Assembly (NCBI GenBank): GCA_022768945.1
Contig: JALEKY010000044.1
Location: 1 to 53,558, forward strand
Length of the DNA stretch: 53,558 nucleotides
Source of the DNA: Christensenellaceae bacterium
GTDB lineage: Bacteria; Bacillota; Clostridia; Christensenellales; Borkfalkiaceae
Reading direction: 5' to 3'
Positions within the stretch are counted from its first letter, which is position 1; the number at the start of each line of letters is the position of its first letter. Made by a program: the position numbers and the translations under genes. Shown piece after piece: positions 10,211 to 20,177 of this stretch. A model generated the notes under the pieces. The model ran no database searches and was not told the origin of the DNA. It saw nothing but the letters and a program-made list of their open reading frames with translations.

Positions 10211-10239
10211 TTTACATTTGTTTCGTTGTTTGGTAGAAT
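10211..10239 (+). promoter_or_regulatory. Sigma-A type promoter upstream of tig
   Basis: TTTACA (10211-10216), 17-nt spacer, TAGAAT (10234-10239). Confidence 0.6.
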
Positions 10240-10274
10240 ATTTAGGCGAAACAAAGTATTGTTAGGAGTTTATT

Positions 10275-11561
10275 ATGAATTACAGAACCAAAAAAGGCGA
10301 AAAAAGCACCTTGAAGATTTACATCACGCTCAATAAGGAAGAATGGGCGGCAGCTCAGGACGAGGCTTACAACAAAACGAAAGGCAAGTACTCGCTTCAG
10401 GGCTTCAGAAAAGGTCACGTGCCTAAGGCTATTCTCGAAAAGACTTACGGAAAGGGCGTTTTCTATGAAGACGCGATAAACGAAGCTTTCCCGAAGTATT
10501 ATTATCAAATTCTCGATAAGGACAAGAAAATTCTTCCCGTTGACCGTCCGGACGTAGAAATCGACAAGCTTGACGACGACGGCATCACCATGGTTGCAAT
10601 CGTTCCCGTTAAGCCGGAAGTTAAACTCGGTGACTACAAGGGTATAAACGTTGAGAAAGTTGAGTATAATGTAACCGACGAACAAGTTCAGGACGAGCTG
10701 GATAAGCTTCAGGAAAGAAATTCCCGCCTCGTTGACGTAACGGACAGAGCTGCGGAAAACGGCGACACAACCGTTATCGATTACAGCGGCAGCGTTGACG
10801 GCGTTAAATTTGCGGGCGGTACGGCGGAGAAGCAGAACCTCGTTCTCGGCAGCGGCGCGTTTATTCCCGGTTTTGAAGAACAGATCGTGGGAATGAACAT
10901 AGGCGAAGAAAAAGACATCAACGTAAAATTCCCCGAAGACTATCACGCGGAAGATCTTAAAGGCAAGGACGCGGTATTTACCGTTAAGCTTCACGAGATC
11001 AAGAAGAAAGAGCTTCCCGAGCTCAACGACGATTTCATTAAGGACGCCGTAGGTCTCGACTCTTTGGAAGTATACAAAATCGAAACGCGCGAAAAGCTTG
11101 AAAAGAGCGCAAAGGCAAAAGCCGAAGCCGAAATCGAAGACAAGCTCTTAAAGGCGATTTCCGACGCAAGCGTCGTAGTTATCCCGGACGCTCTCGTCGA
11201 AAGAGAAATCGACAACATAATGCAGGAAATCGAGTACAAGCTTATGTATCAGGGGCTTAAGCTCGCGGATTACATCAAGTATCTCGGCACCACTATGGAA
11301 GAGTTCCGCAAGAATTACAGAGAGCAGGCTGAAACCAACGCAAAATATCAGCTCGTTATAGATAAGATTATCGAAACCGAGAAGATTACCTGCACGGACG
11401 AACAGCTCGAAGAGAAAATCAAAGAACTTGCAGAGCAGAGCAAGAAGGACGTAGAAGAATACAAAAAGACGATGAACGACCGTCAGAGAAACTATCTCAG
11501 AGACAGCCTTATCATCAAAAACCTCTTTACGTTCCTTAAAGAGAATAACAACATCGGCTGA
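10275..11561 (+). CDS. tig: Trigger factor (peptidyl-prolyl isomerase / chaperone)
   Basis: FRKGHVPKAILEKTYG ribosome-binding-loop motif, PPIase domain (DTTVIDYSGSVDGVKFAGGTAEKQNLVLGSGAFIPGFEEQIVGM), followed by clpP-clpX. Confidence 0.96.
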   Translation: MNYRTKKGEKSTLKIYITLNKEEWAAAQDEAYNKTKGKYSLQGFRKGHVPKAILEKTYGKGVFYEDAINEAFPKYYYQILDKDKKILPVDRPDVEIDKLDDDGITMVAIVPVKPEVKLGDYKGINVEKVEYNVTDEQVQDELDKLQERNSRLVDVTDRAAENGDTTVIDYSGSVDGVKFAGGTAEKQNLVLGSGAFIPGFEEQIVGMNIGEEKDINVKFPEDYHAEDLKGKDAVFTVKLHEIKKKELPELNDDFIKDAVGLDSLEVYKIETREKLEKSAKAKAEAEIEDKLLKAISDASVVVIPDALVEREIDNIMQEIEYKLMYQGLKLADYIKYLGTTMEEFRKNYREQAETNAKYQLVIDKIIETEKITCTDEQLEEKIKELAEQSKKDVEEYKKTMNDRQRNYLRDSLIIKNLFTFLKENNNIG

Positions 11562-11651
11562 TTTTCGCTCTTTCGTAATTAGCTTGTAAGCTTGTAAAAG
11601 CAGACCGTCGTACGAAAGCGAAAAAGGCAAAACAAAAGTTAAACGCATTTT

Positions 11652-11707
11652 ACGAGGCGGGGGATAATATTAAATAAAGAAGTTATCCGCTCGCCCCTCG
11701 TTTTTTT
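11652..11707 (+). terminator. Imperfect terminator-like hairpin in the clpP leader
   Basis: acgaggcgggggataa ... ttatccgctcgcccctcgt followed by TTTTTTT; ends about 29 nt before the clpP ATG. Confidence 0.6.
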
Positions 11708-11735
11708 ATCAAAATTTTTAATAAGAGGAAAAATT

Positions 11736-12317
11736 ATGGCACTTATTCCAAGCGTTATCGAACAAACAAACAGAGGAGAAAGGGCATACGATATATATTC
11801 CCGCCTTCTCGAGGACAGAATTATATTTTTAACCGGCGAAATCAACGACGCTGTTGCAAATACCGTCGTGGCTCAACTTGTTTTTCTCGAAAATAAGGAT
11901 CCGGGAAAGGAAATTTCTCTTTACATCAACAGCCCCGGCGGAAGCGTGACCTCGGGTATGGCAATTTACGACACGATGAATTTTATTTCGTGCGACGTAT
12001 GCACCATTTGCATAGGCATGGCGGCTTCTATGGGAGCGTTCCTTCTTTCGAGCGGAACAAAGGGAAAGAGATTTTCTCTCCCGAACAGCGAAATAATGAT
12101 TCACCAACCTCTCGGCGGCGCGCAGGGACAGGCGAGCGACATTAAGATTCAAGCCGACCATATAATGAAAATAAAGGAAAAGATCAACGCGATTCTTGCC
12201 GAGAACACCGGCAGAGACTTAGGCGAAATAGAAAGGGATACGGACAGAGACAATTACCTTTCCGCCGAAGAAGCGCTCGATTACGGTATTATAGACAGAA
12301 TTATAACTAAGAAATAA
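11736..12317 (+). CDS. clpP: ATP-dependent Clp protease proteolytic subunit
   Basis: [80 protein letters not shown] catalytic Ser/His context. Confidence 0.97.
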   Translation: MALIPSVIEQTNRGERAYDIYSRLLEDRIIFLTGEINDAVANTVVAQLVFLENKDPGKEISLYINSPGGSVTSGMAIYDTMNFISCDVCTICIGMAASMGAFLLSSGTKGKRFSLPNSEIMIHQPLGGAQGQASDIKIQADHIMKIKEKINAILAENTGRDLGEIERDTDRDNYLSAEEALDYGIIDRIITKK

Positions 12318-12334
12318 AACCAACGGAGAGTGTA

Positions 12335-13558
12335 ATGGACAAAAACAAAAAATATTGTTCGTTCTGCAATAAGGACGAAGACAGAGTTCAGAAGCTTATT
12401 GCGGGACCGAACGGAATCTTCATTTGCGACGAATGTATAGATATTTGCCGCAATATGATAGAAGAGGATAAAAGAAGAAATTCCGCTAAAGGGGGCTTTC
12501 GCCTTTTAAAGCCCGCGGAAATCAAGGAAGAGCTCGATAAATATATTATCGGTCAGGACGAGGCTAAAAAAGTCCTTTCCGTTGCGGTATACAATCACTA
12601 TAAGCGCATTAACGCGTCTTCAGCGAAGGACGACGTGGAAATCGAAAAGAGCAACATTCTTATGCTCGGACCGACAGGCTGCGGAAAAACTTTGCTTGCC
12701 CGTACGCTTGCGAAAATTCTCGACGTGCCGTTTGCCGTTGCGGACGCAACTACCCTTACCGAAGCGGGATACGTGGGCGAAGATGTGGAAAACATTCTTT
12801 TAAAGCTCATTCAGAATGCGGATTATAATATAGAGAGAGCCGAAAGAGGCATTATTTATATCGACGAGATAGACAAAATAGCGAGAAAGAGCGAAAACGT
12901 TTCGATTACCCGCGACGTTTCCGGTGAAGGCGTTCAGCAGGCGCTTCTTAAAATAATCGAGAGTACCGAAGCCTCCGTTCCTCCGCAGGGAGGGAGAAAG
13001 CACCCGCAGCAGGAGTGCATAAGAATAAACACCACGAATATTTTGTTTATATGCGGCGGTGCGTTCGTAGGGCTGGATAAAATCATCGAAAAGCGCAAGG
13101 AAACGAGCCATATAGGCTTCCTTTCCGAGCAGAAAAAGATTAACGAACAGTCCGACGGATACATTGCGGACATTCAGCCTCAAGACCTTACGAAGTATGG
13201 TCTGATACCCGAATTCGTCGGCAGAATTCCCGTTACCGTAAGCTTGCACGGGTTGGACGAAGCCGCTCTTTGCAAGATTATGAAGGAACCTAAAAACGCG
13301 CTCGTAAAACAGTATCAGAAACTGTTTAAGATGGATAACGTGGATTTGGAACTGACCGACGACGCGGTTGCAGAAGTAGCTAAAAAAGCCATCGCTTTAA
13401 AGACCGGCGCAAGAGGACTCAGAACCATTCTCGAGAGCATAATGACAGACGTCATGTTCGAGGTTCCGTCCAAAGGAAACGTGGAAAAAGTAATAATCGA
13501 CGGCGCGGTGGTTCGCGGCGAACATAAGCCCGAACAGATAGAAAGGCAAGCCGTTTGA
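12335..13558 (+). CDS. clpX: ATP-dependent Clp protease ATP-binding subunit ClpX
   Basis: N-terminal zinc finger ([31 protein letters not shown]), Walker A GPTGCGKT, Walker [12 protein letters not shown]. Confidence 0.97.
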   Translation: MDKNKKYCSFCNKDEDRVQKLIAGPNGIFICDECIDICRNMIEEDKRRNSAKGGFRLLKPAEIKEELDKYIIGQDEAKKVLSVAVYNHYKRINASSAKDDVEIEKSNILMLGPTGCGKTLLARTLAKILDVPFAVADATTLTEAGYVGEDVENILLKLIQNADYNIERAERGIIYIDEIDKIARKSENVSITRDVSGEGVQQALLKIIESTEASVPPQGGRKHPQQECIRINTTNILFICGGAFVGLDKIIEKRKETSHIGFLSEQKKINEQSDGYIADIQPQDLTKYGLIPEFVGRIPVTVSLHGLDEAALCKIMKEPKNALVKQYQKLFKMDNVDLELTDDAVAEVAKKAIALKTGARGLRTILESIMTDVMFEVPSKGNVEKVIIDGAVVRGEHKPEQIERQAV

Positions 13559-13618
13559 TAATCGGTTATAGAACAAAAAAGCGCGATAACGCGCGATAAA
13601 CGAAGCTTTTAAAAATAA

Positions 13619-13655
13619 GAGGCGGCGAAGAATTATTGTAATTCTTCGCCGCCTC
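13619..13655. terminator. Strong palindromic hairpin between convergent clpX and topB
   Basis: GAGGCGGCGAAGAATTattgtAATTCTTCGCCGCCTC, perfect 16-bp stem; no clear T-tract on + strand. Confidence 0.6.
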
Positions 13656-13699
13656 GTTGCGTAATCCGGGTTGAACGCCGCTTTCGATAAAGGGCTGTT

Positions 13700-15820
13700 T
13701 TAAGAGAAATCGAATACTATTTTATTTTCTTTGTCGAGTTTTAATTTCGCGTCGAAAGCTTTTCCCTTTTTTGAAGTAAAGCTCATCTTGTCCGTTATTC
13801 CGTCCGTTAAAAGCTTTACAGCGTCAGAAAGAAGGAGAGTCGTTCCGAGTATCGTTTTATTTATTCTGAAAGCGCAACCGTCCTTGTATCCCGTGCAGCC
13901 GAAAGAATATTTGCCTTTTACTACGTCTTTCCCGCATATCGGGCAAACGCCGATTTTTTGCCCGAAAAATCCGGTGCTTTCCGTTTTTTCTCTGTCGAAT
14001 ACTTCGGAGATTTCCTTTTCCGCGAGTGCCACGCCGTCCGAAACGGTAATTTCTCCGTGGAAGACTTTTTTAAGTGCCTGACCGAGTTCGCTCGTCTTGT
14101 ATTTATCCATACTTATTTTCATTTCTTCGAGCTGCTCGATAAGGTATCTGCCTTCTTTTTCAATCGAATAAACGTCTTTTTTCAGAGAAATGTAGCCGTT
14201 CTTTTTGGCGTTCTCTATTATGCCCGTGCGCGTAGCTTCGGTACCGAGTTCCAGTCCTTTAAAAATGGCTTTATAGTCTTCTTCGTCGTTGTCCTGATCC
14301 GCCTTGTCGCTCTTGAACGGGTTTTTAAGGTAGTTGTTCAGCGTTTCGATCGTGTAGTGCTTCGGAGGCGTGGTTTGTTTTTCTTCCGGCTTGAAATTAA
14401 CGTTTACTCTGTCGCCTTTATTTAAGTTCGGCAGAAGCTTATCTTTTTTGTCGACTCCGTCGTACTTTGTCCAGCCGGGTTGAATTATGACGGTGCCTTT
14501 AAGCGAATAATCTTCTTTCCCTCCGAGAGAAACGGTAAGTTCGGTCTTCTCGGTAAGGCAGTCTTCGCTGCAAAAAACCGCCACGAAACGCCTTAAAATA
14601 GCCGAATAAACGAGGTTTTCGTCCTCGGAAAGCGCGTTTTTTTTAGGGATTTTATACGTAGGAGTAAGCGCGGAGTGCGATTCTATTTTGGAATCGTCGA
14701 AGATTGTTTTCTTATCCTTGAAACATACGGGGTAACCGAGAGAAGCAACGTCCGAAATAATCTTTTTAATCTTGTCTTTTTCGTTTGTTGCAAGATACTC
14801 GGAGTTCGTTCTCGGGTAACTTACGTAGCCTTCTTCGTACAGTTTTTGCGTTACGGCAAGGCTTTTTTCCATAGGCATCTTGTATTTTTTGCCGAGGAAA
14901 TTTTGCAGTTTGGTAAGCGAATAAAGTTTGCCCGGCGCGAGAACTTCTTTTTTCGTCTTTTTTTCCGTAACGGTCGCGGGGAGGATATTCATGCGTTCGC
15001 AACACCGTTCGGCTTTGGCTTTTTCGTCTTTTGAAAATTTATATTTTGAAGTTAGTTCGATTACTTCGCCGTTAGTTTCCGCTTTCGATGTAAGCGAGTA
15101 GTATATTTCCGGCACAAAGTTTTCTATTTCGGTATCTCTGTCGTAAATAGCTTTGACGATCGGCACTATAACCCTGCCGACTCTGAGCAGCGAGCCCGTT
15201 TTCAGCGTTACGTACCTTGTGAGGTTTACGCCGTAAAGCCAGTCTATATACGTCCTCGCAAAGCCCTCGTCCGCGAGAAGAGAGTATTCTTTTTCGTGCT
15301 TCATTTCCGAAAAGGCTTTTTTAACCGTTTCGGGAGTCTGGTCGGGAAGCCACAAGCGGTAGAACGGCTTTTTGTATTCGTCGCCGCCGAACGCGTTGGA
15401 AACGCAAAGCCGGATAATGATTTCGCCTTCTCTGTCCGAGTCGCCCGCGTTGACGACTTCGGTAACGTCGTCGCGGTTGAGTATTTTGCGAATGGTTTCG
15501 AATTGCTTTTTTACGCCGTCGTCGTCGGATTTTAGCCGAAAACGGAATTTTTTCGGGTAGCACGGCAGATTGTCCATCGTCCACTTTTGTTTTTTTCGCT
15601 CGGTCGACGGCTCGTCCGCCTCGGATATATCCGTATTATTCGGCTTATCGGCTTCCGGGAACGAATAATCTTCCACGTCGCAAAGGGAAAACAAATGCCC
15701 GAACGCCCAGGTGACGATGTATTTGTCGTTTTCGAAATACCCGTTTTTCTTTGTAAGTGTGCCAAGCCCGGCGACGATGTTTCTCGCAAGGCTCGGTTTT
15801 TCGGCTATAATTGCAATCAT
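13700..15820 (-). CDS. topB: DNA topoisomerase III (type IA)
   Basis: MIAIIAEKPSLARNIVAGLG TOPRIM start, DSDREGE, active-site region EEGYVSYPRTNSEYL, C-terminal CPICGKDVVKGKYSFGCTGYKDGCAF. Confidence 0.95.
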   Translation of the reverse strand: MIAIIAEKPSLARNIVAGLGTLTKKNGYFENDKYIVTWAFGHLFSLCDVEDYSFPEADKPNNTDISEADEPSTERKKQKWTMDNLPCYPKKFRFRLKSDDDGVKKQFETIRKILNRDDVTEVVNAGDSDREGEIIIRLCVSNAFGGDEYKKPFYRLWLPDQTPETVKKAFSEMKHEKEYSLLADEGFARTYIDWLYGVNLTRYVTLKTGSLLRVGRVIVPIVKAIYDRDTEIENFVPEIYYSLTSKAETNGEVIELTSKYKFSKDEKAKAERCCERMNILPATVTEKKTKKEVLAPGKLYSLTKLQNFLGKKYKMPMEKSLAVTQKLYEEGYVSYPRTNSEYLATNEKDKIKKIISDVASLGYPVCFKDKKTIFDDSKIESHSALTPTYKIPKKNALSEDENLVYSAILRRFVAVFCSEDCLTEKTELTVSLGGKEDYSLKGTVIIQPGWTKYDGVDKKDKLLPNLNKGDRVNVNFKPEEKQTTPPKHYTIETLNNYLKNPFKSDKADQDNDEEDYKAIFKGLELGTEATRTGIIENAKKNGYISLKKDVYSIEKEGRYLIEQLEEMKISMDKYKTSELGQALKKVFHGEITVSDGVALAEKEISEVFDREKTESTGFFGQKIGVCPICGKDVVKGKYSFGCTGYKDGCAFRINKTILGTTLLLSDAVKLLTDGITDKMSFTSKKGKAFDAKLKLDKENKIVFDFS

Positions 15821-15920
15821 TTCTTTATGTTAACATTTTTCTCTTTCAAAGTCAATTACACCGGGGTTTTCGTTCGCAAAATATATGCATTTATTTTTTC
15901 GCGCGGGAATAACATAAAAT

Positions 15921-16250
15921 ATGAACATCGATTATAACGAATTAAAAAAGAAAGACGTAATAGACGTCTGTTCGGGGAAAAAACTCGGTAAAGTAAAGAA
16001 TATTTCGTTCACCTTTCCGGACGGAAAAATAACGGGAGTTACCGCGGGCGGACTTTTTTGCGGCGAAGATTCTTCGTTTTTGTTTTCGGATATAACGAGA
16101 ATAGGCGAGGACGCCGTTCTGGTAGAAAAAAAGAAACCGTCTCGTCCGGACGGGTGTTGTTACGGCGGTGGGTTTTCTCCTTCTTCGCCGCCACCGGGGA
16201 AGCCATCGGAAAACAGAAAAGCGAGACTTGACGACGACGATTATATGTGA
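15921..16250 (+). CDS. YlmC/YmxH family PRC-barrel protein
   Basis: MNIDYNELKKKDVIDVCSGKKLGKVKNISFTFPDGKITGVTAGG...FLFSDITRIGEDAVLVE. Confidence 0.75.
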   Translation: MNIDYNELKKKDVIDVCSGKKLGKVKNISFTFPDGKITGVTAGGLFCGEDSSFLFSDITRIGEDAVLVEKKKPSRPDGCCYGGGFSPSSPPPGKPSENRKARLDDDDYM

Positions 16251-16260
16251 CTGAAAAAGA

Positions 16261-16428
16261 TAGCCGGTGGTAATAGCGTTTGAACCCATTTTTGCGGTAA
16301 TAAATCGGTTTTTGCCGTGTTAAACGAGCCTTTAGTACTACTTAGTACAATTTCGGTCGTTTGCCTTGAAAAAACGTATGCCGCCAAGCCGCCTTTTCGG
16401 TGAGTTCTAATGCTATCACCACTGGCTA
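16261..16428. mobile_element. MITE-like element with 28-bp imperfect terminal inverted repeats ending in TA
   Basis: Left 16261-16288 tagccggtggtaatagcgtttgaaccca versus reverse complement of 16401-16428 tagccagtggtgatagcattagaactca (23/28 identical); the interior is also self-complementary around an apex at about 16341 (gtac tactta gtac). Confidence 0.6.
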
Positions 16429-16541
16429 ATTGGAACGACGATTGAGTTTCTCTTCCCGATTTGTCGGTTAAAACGGCGTTTCAGAAAACTCGTTCTTCAA
16501 AAATTCACCGTTTTTTCACTATATTTGAAAGGTTGTCGGTA

Positions 16542-16570
16542 TTGACAATACGGGTAAACGGGGGTATAAT
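16542..16570 (+). promoter_or_regulatory. Perfect consensus sigma-A promoter upstream of the flavin reductase gene
   Basis: TTGACA (16542-16547), exactly 17 nt (16548-16564), TATAAT (16565-16570). Confidence 0.85.
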
Positions 16571-16662
16571 TTAATTAACGGAAAAACGCGCGCCGGGCGG
16601 TACTCCGATGTAACTGGCTACCGCGGGCGGCGAACGCTAAAAAATTAAGGAAAGGAAAAATT

Positions 16663-18717
16663 ATGAACGAGAATTACAAGCCGTTGTTTACCCCCTGGAA
16701 GATCGGCAACGTGGAAATCAAAAATCGTATTGTAATGACTTCGATGGGCGGTACTTCTATTTTCGGCTGGTTGGAACCTAACCACTTTGACGAAGAAGCC
16801 GCTAATTTTTTGCTTGAAAGAGCTAAAAACAACGCAGGTCTTATTTTGCCGGGCATCGCGCCGATAAGAGATACCCTTATGGGTAAATGGCTGTATCAGG
16901 GCAAAGGCAAATTCAAAAAACTCAAAGAGTTTATGGACGAGTTCCATAAAACGGGAGCGAAGATGTTCGTTCAGCTTACCGCGGGTTTCGGCAGAAGCCT
17001 TGCGATAAACGACCTTATGGACAAGGCTTTGAAGAATAAGGCTCTCGGAGTTTTGTTAAAGCCCATTCTCGACGTCGATTATCTCACCGCGAGCGCGAGC
17101 GCGACGCCTAACCGTTGGGACGACGAATGCACTTCCCGTCCGCTCACGATAAAAGAAATCAAGCAGATGATAGAAGCTTTTGCGAGAACGGCGAAACTTT
17201 GTATGGACGCGGGCGTTGACGGCGTGGAAATTCACGCGGTTCACGAGGGATACCTTCTCGACCAGTTCACTATGAAGTACACTAATCAGCGTACGGACGA
17301 GTACGGCGGAAGTTTCGAGAACAGATACCGCTTCCCCGTTGAAATAGTTAAAGCAATAAAAGAGCGTTGCGGCAAAGATTTCCCGGTTTCGTTAAGATAT
17401 TCCGTTTTGTCGAAGACAAAAGGCTTCGGCAAAGGCGCGCTTCCCGGAGAAGATTACGTGGAAGTCGGCAGAGATATGGAAGAGAGCGAAAAAGCCGCTA
17501 AATACCTTCAGGACGCGGGTTACGATATGCTCAACTGCGATAACGGCACTTACGACGCTTGGTATTGGGCTCATCCGCCTATGTATATGGATCAGAACTG
17601 TAACCTCGAAGACGTTAAGCATATTAAGAAATTCGTCGATATTCCCGTGGTTTGCGCAGGCAGAATGACTATGGAAGCGGGCGCGGAAGCCGTTAAGAAC
17701 GGCGAAATCGACGCTATGGGCGTGGCTCGTCAGTTCCTTGCGGATCCCGAATGGATTACAAAGACGATAGAGGGCAGAGAGGAAGATATTCGCCCCTGCA
17801 TTTGTTGTCATAACGCTTGCTTCAATATGGCGCATTACAACGGCGTTGCCAACGACCAGACGCTTGCGGACAATATGGGCATGGCGAGATGCGCGATCAA
17901 TCCGCCAACGATGCAGCATAACAAGTATAAAATAGTAAAAACTTCCAAGCCGAAGAAAGTAGCCGTGATAGGCGGCGGCATCGGCGGTATGGAAACGGCG
18001 AGAGTGCTTGCTCTCCGCGGTCATAAACCGGTTATTTTCGAAAAAACCGATAAGCTCGGCGGCGTATTTAACGCGGCTTCGGCTCCCTCTTTCAAGGAGA
18101 AAGACAAAGAGCTTCTTAAATGGTACGATAAGGAAATGAAAGAGCTCGGTATAGAGATTAAGTATAATGCCGAAATCAAGTCTATAGAACAGCTTAGCGG
18201 CTTCGACAAGGTGGTTGTAGCTTCCGGCGCGACGGCGAACAAACCGCGCATACAGGGCATAGACAAAGCCGTAGAAGCGTGCGAATACCTGTACGGCAAA
18301 CCGGTAGGCAAAAAGGTTGTAATAATAGGCGGCGGACTTTCGGGCTGCGAAATCGCTTACGATTTGTTCAAAAAAGGTCACGAGCCCGTTATCGTCGAAA
18401 TGAAAAACGACCTTATCGCGGTAAAGGGCGTTTGCCTTGCGAACAGCTCGTACCTGCGCGATTTCTTCGCTCTCAATAAAGTGGAAGTTCATCTCGAAAC
18501 CGCGCTCGTGTCCGTTGACGACGACGGCGTTACCGTAAAGGATAAGGAAGGAAAAACTTTCAAAATCACGGCGGATTCGGTAATTCGTTCTATGGGTTAT
18601 CATCCCGTTCCCGCGCTCGAAGAGTCGGGAAAAGTAAAGCTTGTAGGCGATTGCAAAAAAGTCGGCAACCTCCGCACCGTTATATGGGGCGCGTGGGACG
18701 TCGCTATGAAGATTTAA
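16663..18717 (+). CDS. Old-yellow-enzyme / 2,4-dienoyl-CoA-reductase-like Fe-S flavoenzyme (NADH:flavin oxidoreductase, enoate-reductase type)
   Basis: TIM-barrel start NYKPLFTPWKIGNVEIKNRIVMTSMGG; DGVEIHAVHEGYLLDQFTMKYTNQRTDEYGGSFENRYRFP; 4Fe-4S motif CICCHNACF...ARCAINP; two Rossmann motifs (VAVIGGGIGGMETARVLALRGH and VVIIGGGLSGCEIAYDL). Confidence 0.92.
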   Translation: MNENYKPLFTPWKIGNVEIKNRIVMTSMGGTSIFGWLEPNHFDEEAANFLLERAKNNAGLILPGIAPIRDTLMGKWLYQGKGKFKKLKEFMDEFHKTGAKMFVQLTAGFGRSLAINDLMDKALKNKALGVLLKPILDVDYLTASASATPNRWDDECTSRPLTIKEIKQMIEAFARTAKLCMDAGVDGVEIHAVHEGYLLDQFTMKYTNQRTDEYGGSFENRYRFPVEIVKAIKERCGKDFPVSLRYSVLSKTKGFGKGALPGEDYVEVGRDMEESEKAAKYLQDAGYDMLNCDNGTYDAWYWAHPPMYMDQNCNLEDVKHIKKFVDIPVVCAGRMTMEAGAEAVKNGEIDAMGVARQFLADPEWITKTIEGREEDIRPCICCHNACFNMAHYNGVANDQTLADNMGMARCAINPPTMQHNKYKIVKTSKPKKVAVIGGGIGGMETARVLALRGHKPVIFEKTDKLGGVFNAASAPSFKEKDKELLKWYDKEMKELGIEIKYNAEIKSIEQLSGFDKVVVASGATANKPRIQGIDKAVEACEYLYGKPVGKKVVIIGGGLSGCEIAYDLFKKGHEPVIVEMKNDLIAVKGVCLANSSYLRDFFALNKVEVHLETALVSVDDDGVTVKDKEGKTFKITADSVIRSMGYHPVPALEESGKVKLVGDCKKVGNLRTVIWGAWDVAMKI

Positions 18718-18739
18718 ACCTGATGAAGATTTAACCCGA
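18706..18739 (+). repeat. 17-bp tandem duplication covering the 3' end and stop codon of the flavoenzyme gene
   Basis: atgaagatttaaacctg atgaagatttaacccga. Confidence 0.6.
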
Positions 18740-18880
18740 TTTAAAGGCGGCTTGATTTAAAAGCCGCCTGAATCTCGCAATATCGCGGCGTTTTATAAGA
18801 ATTTCGAAGTAAAAACGATAGTAAATGAAATCCCTGTTGCGCCGCGGAATTGTTTTCGATAATATGAGAGGAGAAAAGAA

Positions 18881-20176
18881 ATGTATCAATATAAAATGAA
18901 GCTTACCGACGAACAAAAGGACATACTAAACGGTAAGCAGGGCGATGTAAAGGCAAAAGTTATGGAAACGATAGTCCGTTACGGCGATATGTTCGAGGCG
19001 GACGAGCTCGTGCCCGTAACTCACGGAGAGGGGCATCTCGTAACGTCGTTCGGGCTATCTCTGTTAAAGCCCGTTTACCGCACGATGGACGAGCTTATTT
19101 CCGCGGGCTTAAAAGTAGAAGAAGGCTTTACGATGGATCCTCGCCCGGTCGATTTTAAAAACGTAAAATGTAATCTACTCGATAAAATACTTTTTTCTAC
19201 CGTTTTATACGGAAAACAGAAAACGTATGAAGAGCAGCTTACTGCGCTCGGTTTAAAGAGTGAAAACGCTTTCAGTTGCGCTTGTTATTTCGACGAAATG
19301 GGTAACGTTCCGAAGAAAGGCGACGTGTTAAGCTGGGCCGAATCGAGCGCGGTAAACTACGCGAACTCAGTTCTCGGCGCGAGATGCAACAGAAACTCGG
19401 GAATGATAGATATTTTCGGCTCTATAGTCGGTTTTGTTCCGAAGTTCGGACTGCTTACCGACGAGGGTAGAAAAGCGAAGTGGAAAGTAATAGTTAAAAC
19501 TGAAAAGAAACCTTTGCCGCAAATACTCGGTTCCGCAATCGGCATAAAGGTTATGGAAGACGTTCCGTACATAGTGGGTTTGGATAAATGGCTCGGCACC
19601 GAGCTTACGGACGAAGTTAAAGCGTACCTTAAAGATTTCGGCGCGGCAACGGCGTCCAACGGCGCGGTAGGGCTTTACCATGCGGAAAACATCACTCCCG
19701 AAGCGAAGGAACTCGGGGAGAGTTTGCTCGAACCCGGTTACAAAGAGTACGTTATCGACGACGCGGAACTTGAGAGAGTGTATAAATCTTACCCGATAAT
19801 GTGGAAAGAACCCGAGAAAAAGGGTACATTGGCATTTATAGGCTGTCCGCATCTTTCGCGCGTCCAGCTCGAAGATTGGGCGGATAAAATCATCGACGGG
19901 TTAAAGGCGAACGGCAAAAACAAAGTTACTTGTCAGACCGTTCTCTGCACCGCTCCGCCCGTAAAAGAGGCGTTTGAAAAGACCGAAAAATATCGCAAGC
20001 TTATGGAAACGGGCGCGAGAGTTACCGCAATCTGCCCGTTAATGTACACTTCCAACCCGCTCACGAAATCGAGAAGAATGATGACGTGTTCGAATAAACT
20101 TCGCACGTATTCGGTCGCGAGATATTATAAGGACGACGAACTTCTCGATATAATCACCGGAAAGGAGGACAAGTAA
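18881..20176 (+). CDS. Aconitase X catalytic (large) subunit, DUF521 family
   Basis: MKLTDEQKDILNGKQGDVKAKVMETIVRYGDMFEADELVPVTHGEGH; CACYFDEMGNVPKKGDVLSWAESSAVNYANSVLGARCNRN; FIGCPHLSRVQLEDWADKI; RBS gagagga. Confidence 0.9.
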   Translation: MYQYKMKLTDEQKDILNGKQGDVKAKVMETIVRYGDMFEADELVPVTHGEGHLVTSFGLSLLKPVYRTMDELISAGLKVEEGFTMDPRPVDFKNVKCNLLDKILFSTVLYGKQKTYEEQLTALGLKSENAFSCACYFDEMGNVPKKGDVLSWAESSAVNYANSVLGARCNRNSGMIDIFGSIVGFVPKFGLLTDEGRKAKWKVIVKTEKKPLPQILGSAIGIKVMEDVPYIVGLDKWLGTELTDEVKAYLKDFGAATASNGAVGLYHAENITPEAKELGESLLEPGYKEYVIDDAELERVYKSYPIMWKEPEKKGTLAFIGCPHLSRVQLEDWADKIIDGLKANGKNKVTCQTVLCTAPPVKEAFEKTEKYRKLMETGARVTAICPLMYTSNPLTKSRRMMTCSNKLRTYSVARYYKDDELLDIITGKEDK

Positions 20177-20177
20177 A

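Noticed and set aside
10242-10994. 250-aa antisense ORF in tig
   Set aside because: Fully opposite a conserved gene, no RBS or family signal.
15942-16289. 115-aa antisense ORF over the YlmC-like gene
   Set aside because: Runs into the MITE-like element; no motif; sense gene well supported.
17392-18603. 403-aa antisense ORF within the flavoenzyme gene
   Set aside because: The sense strand has clear family motifs; the antisense product has no recognisable domain.
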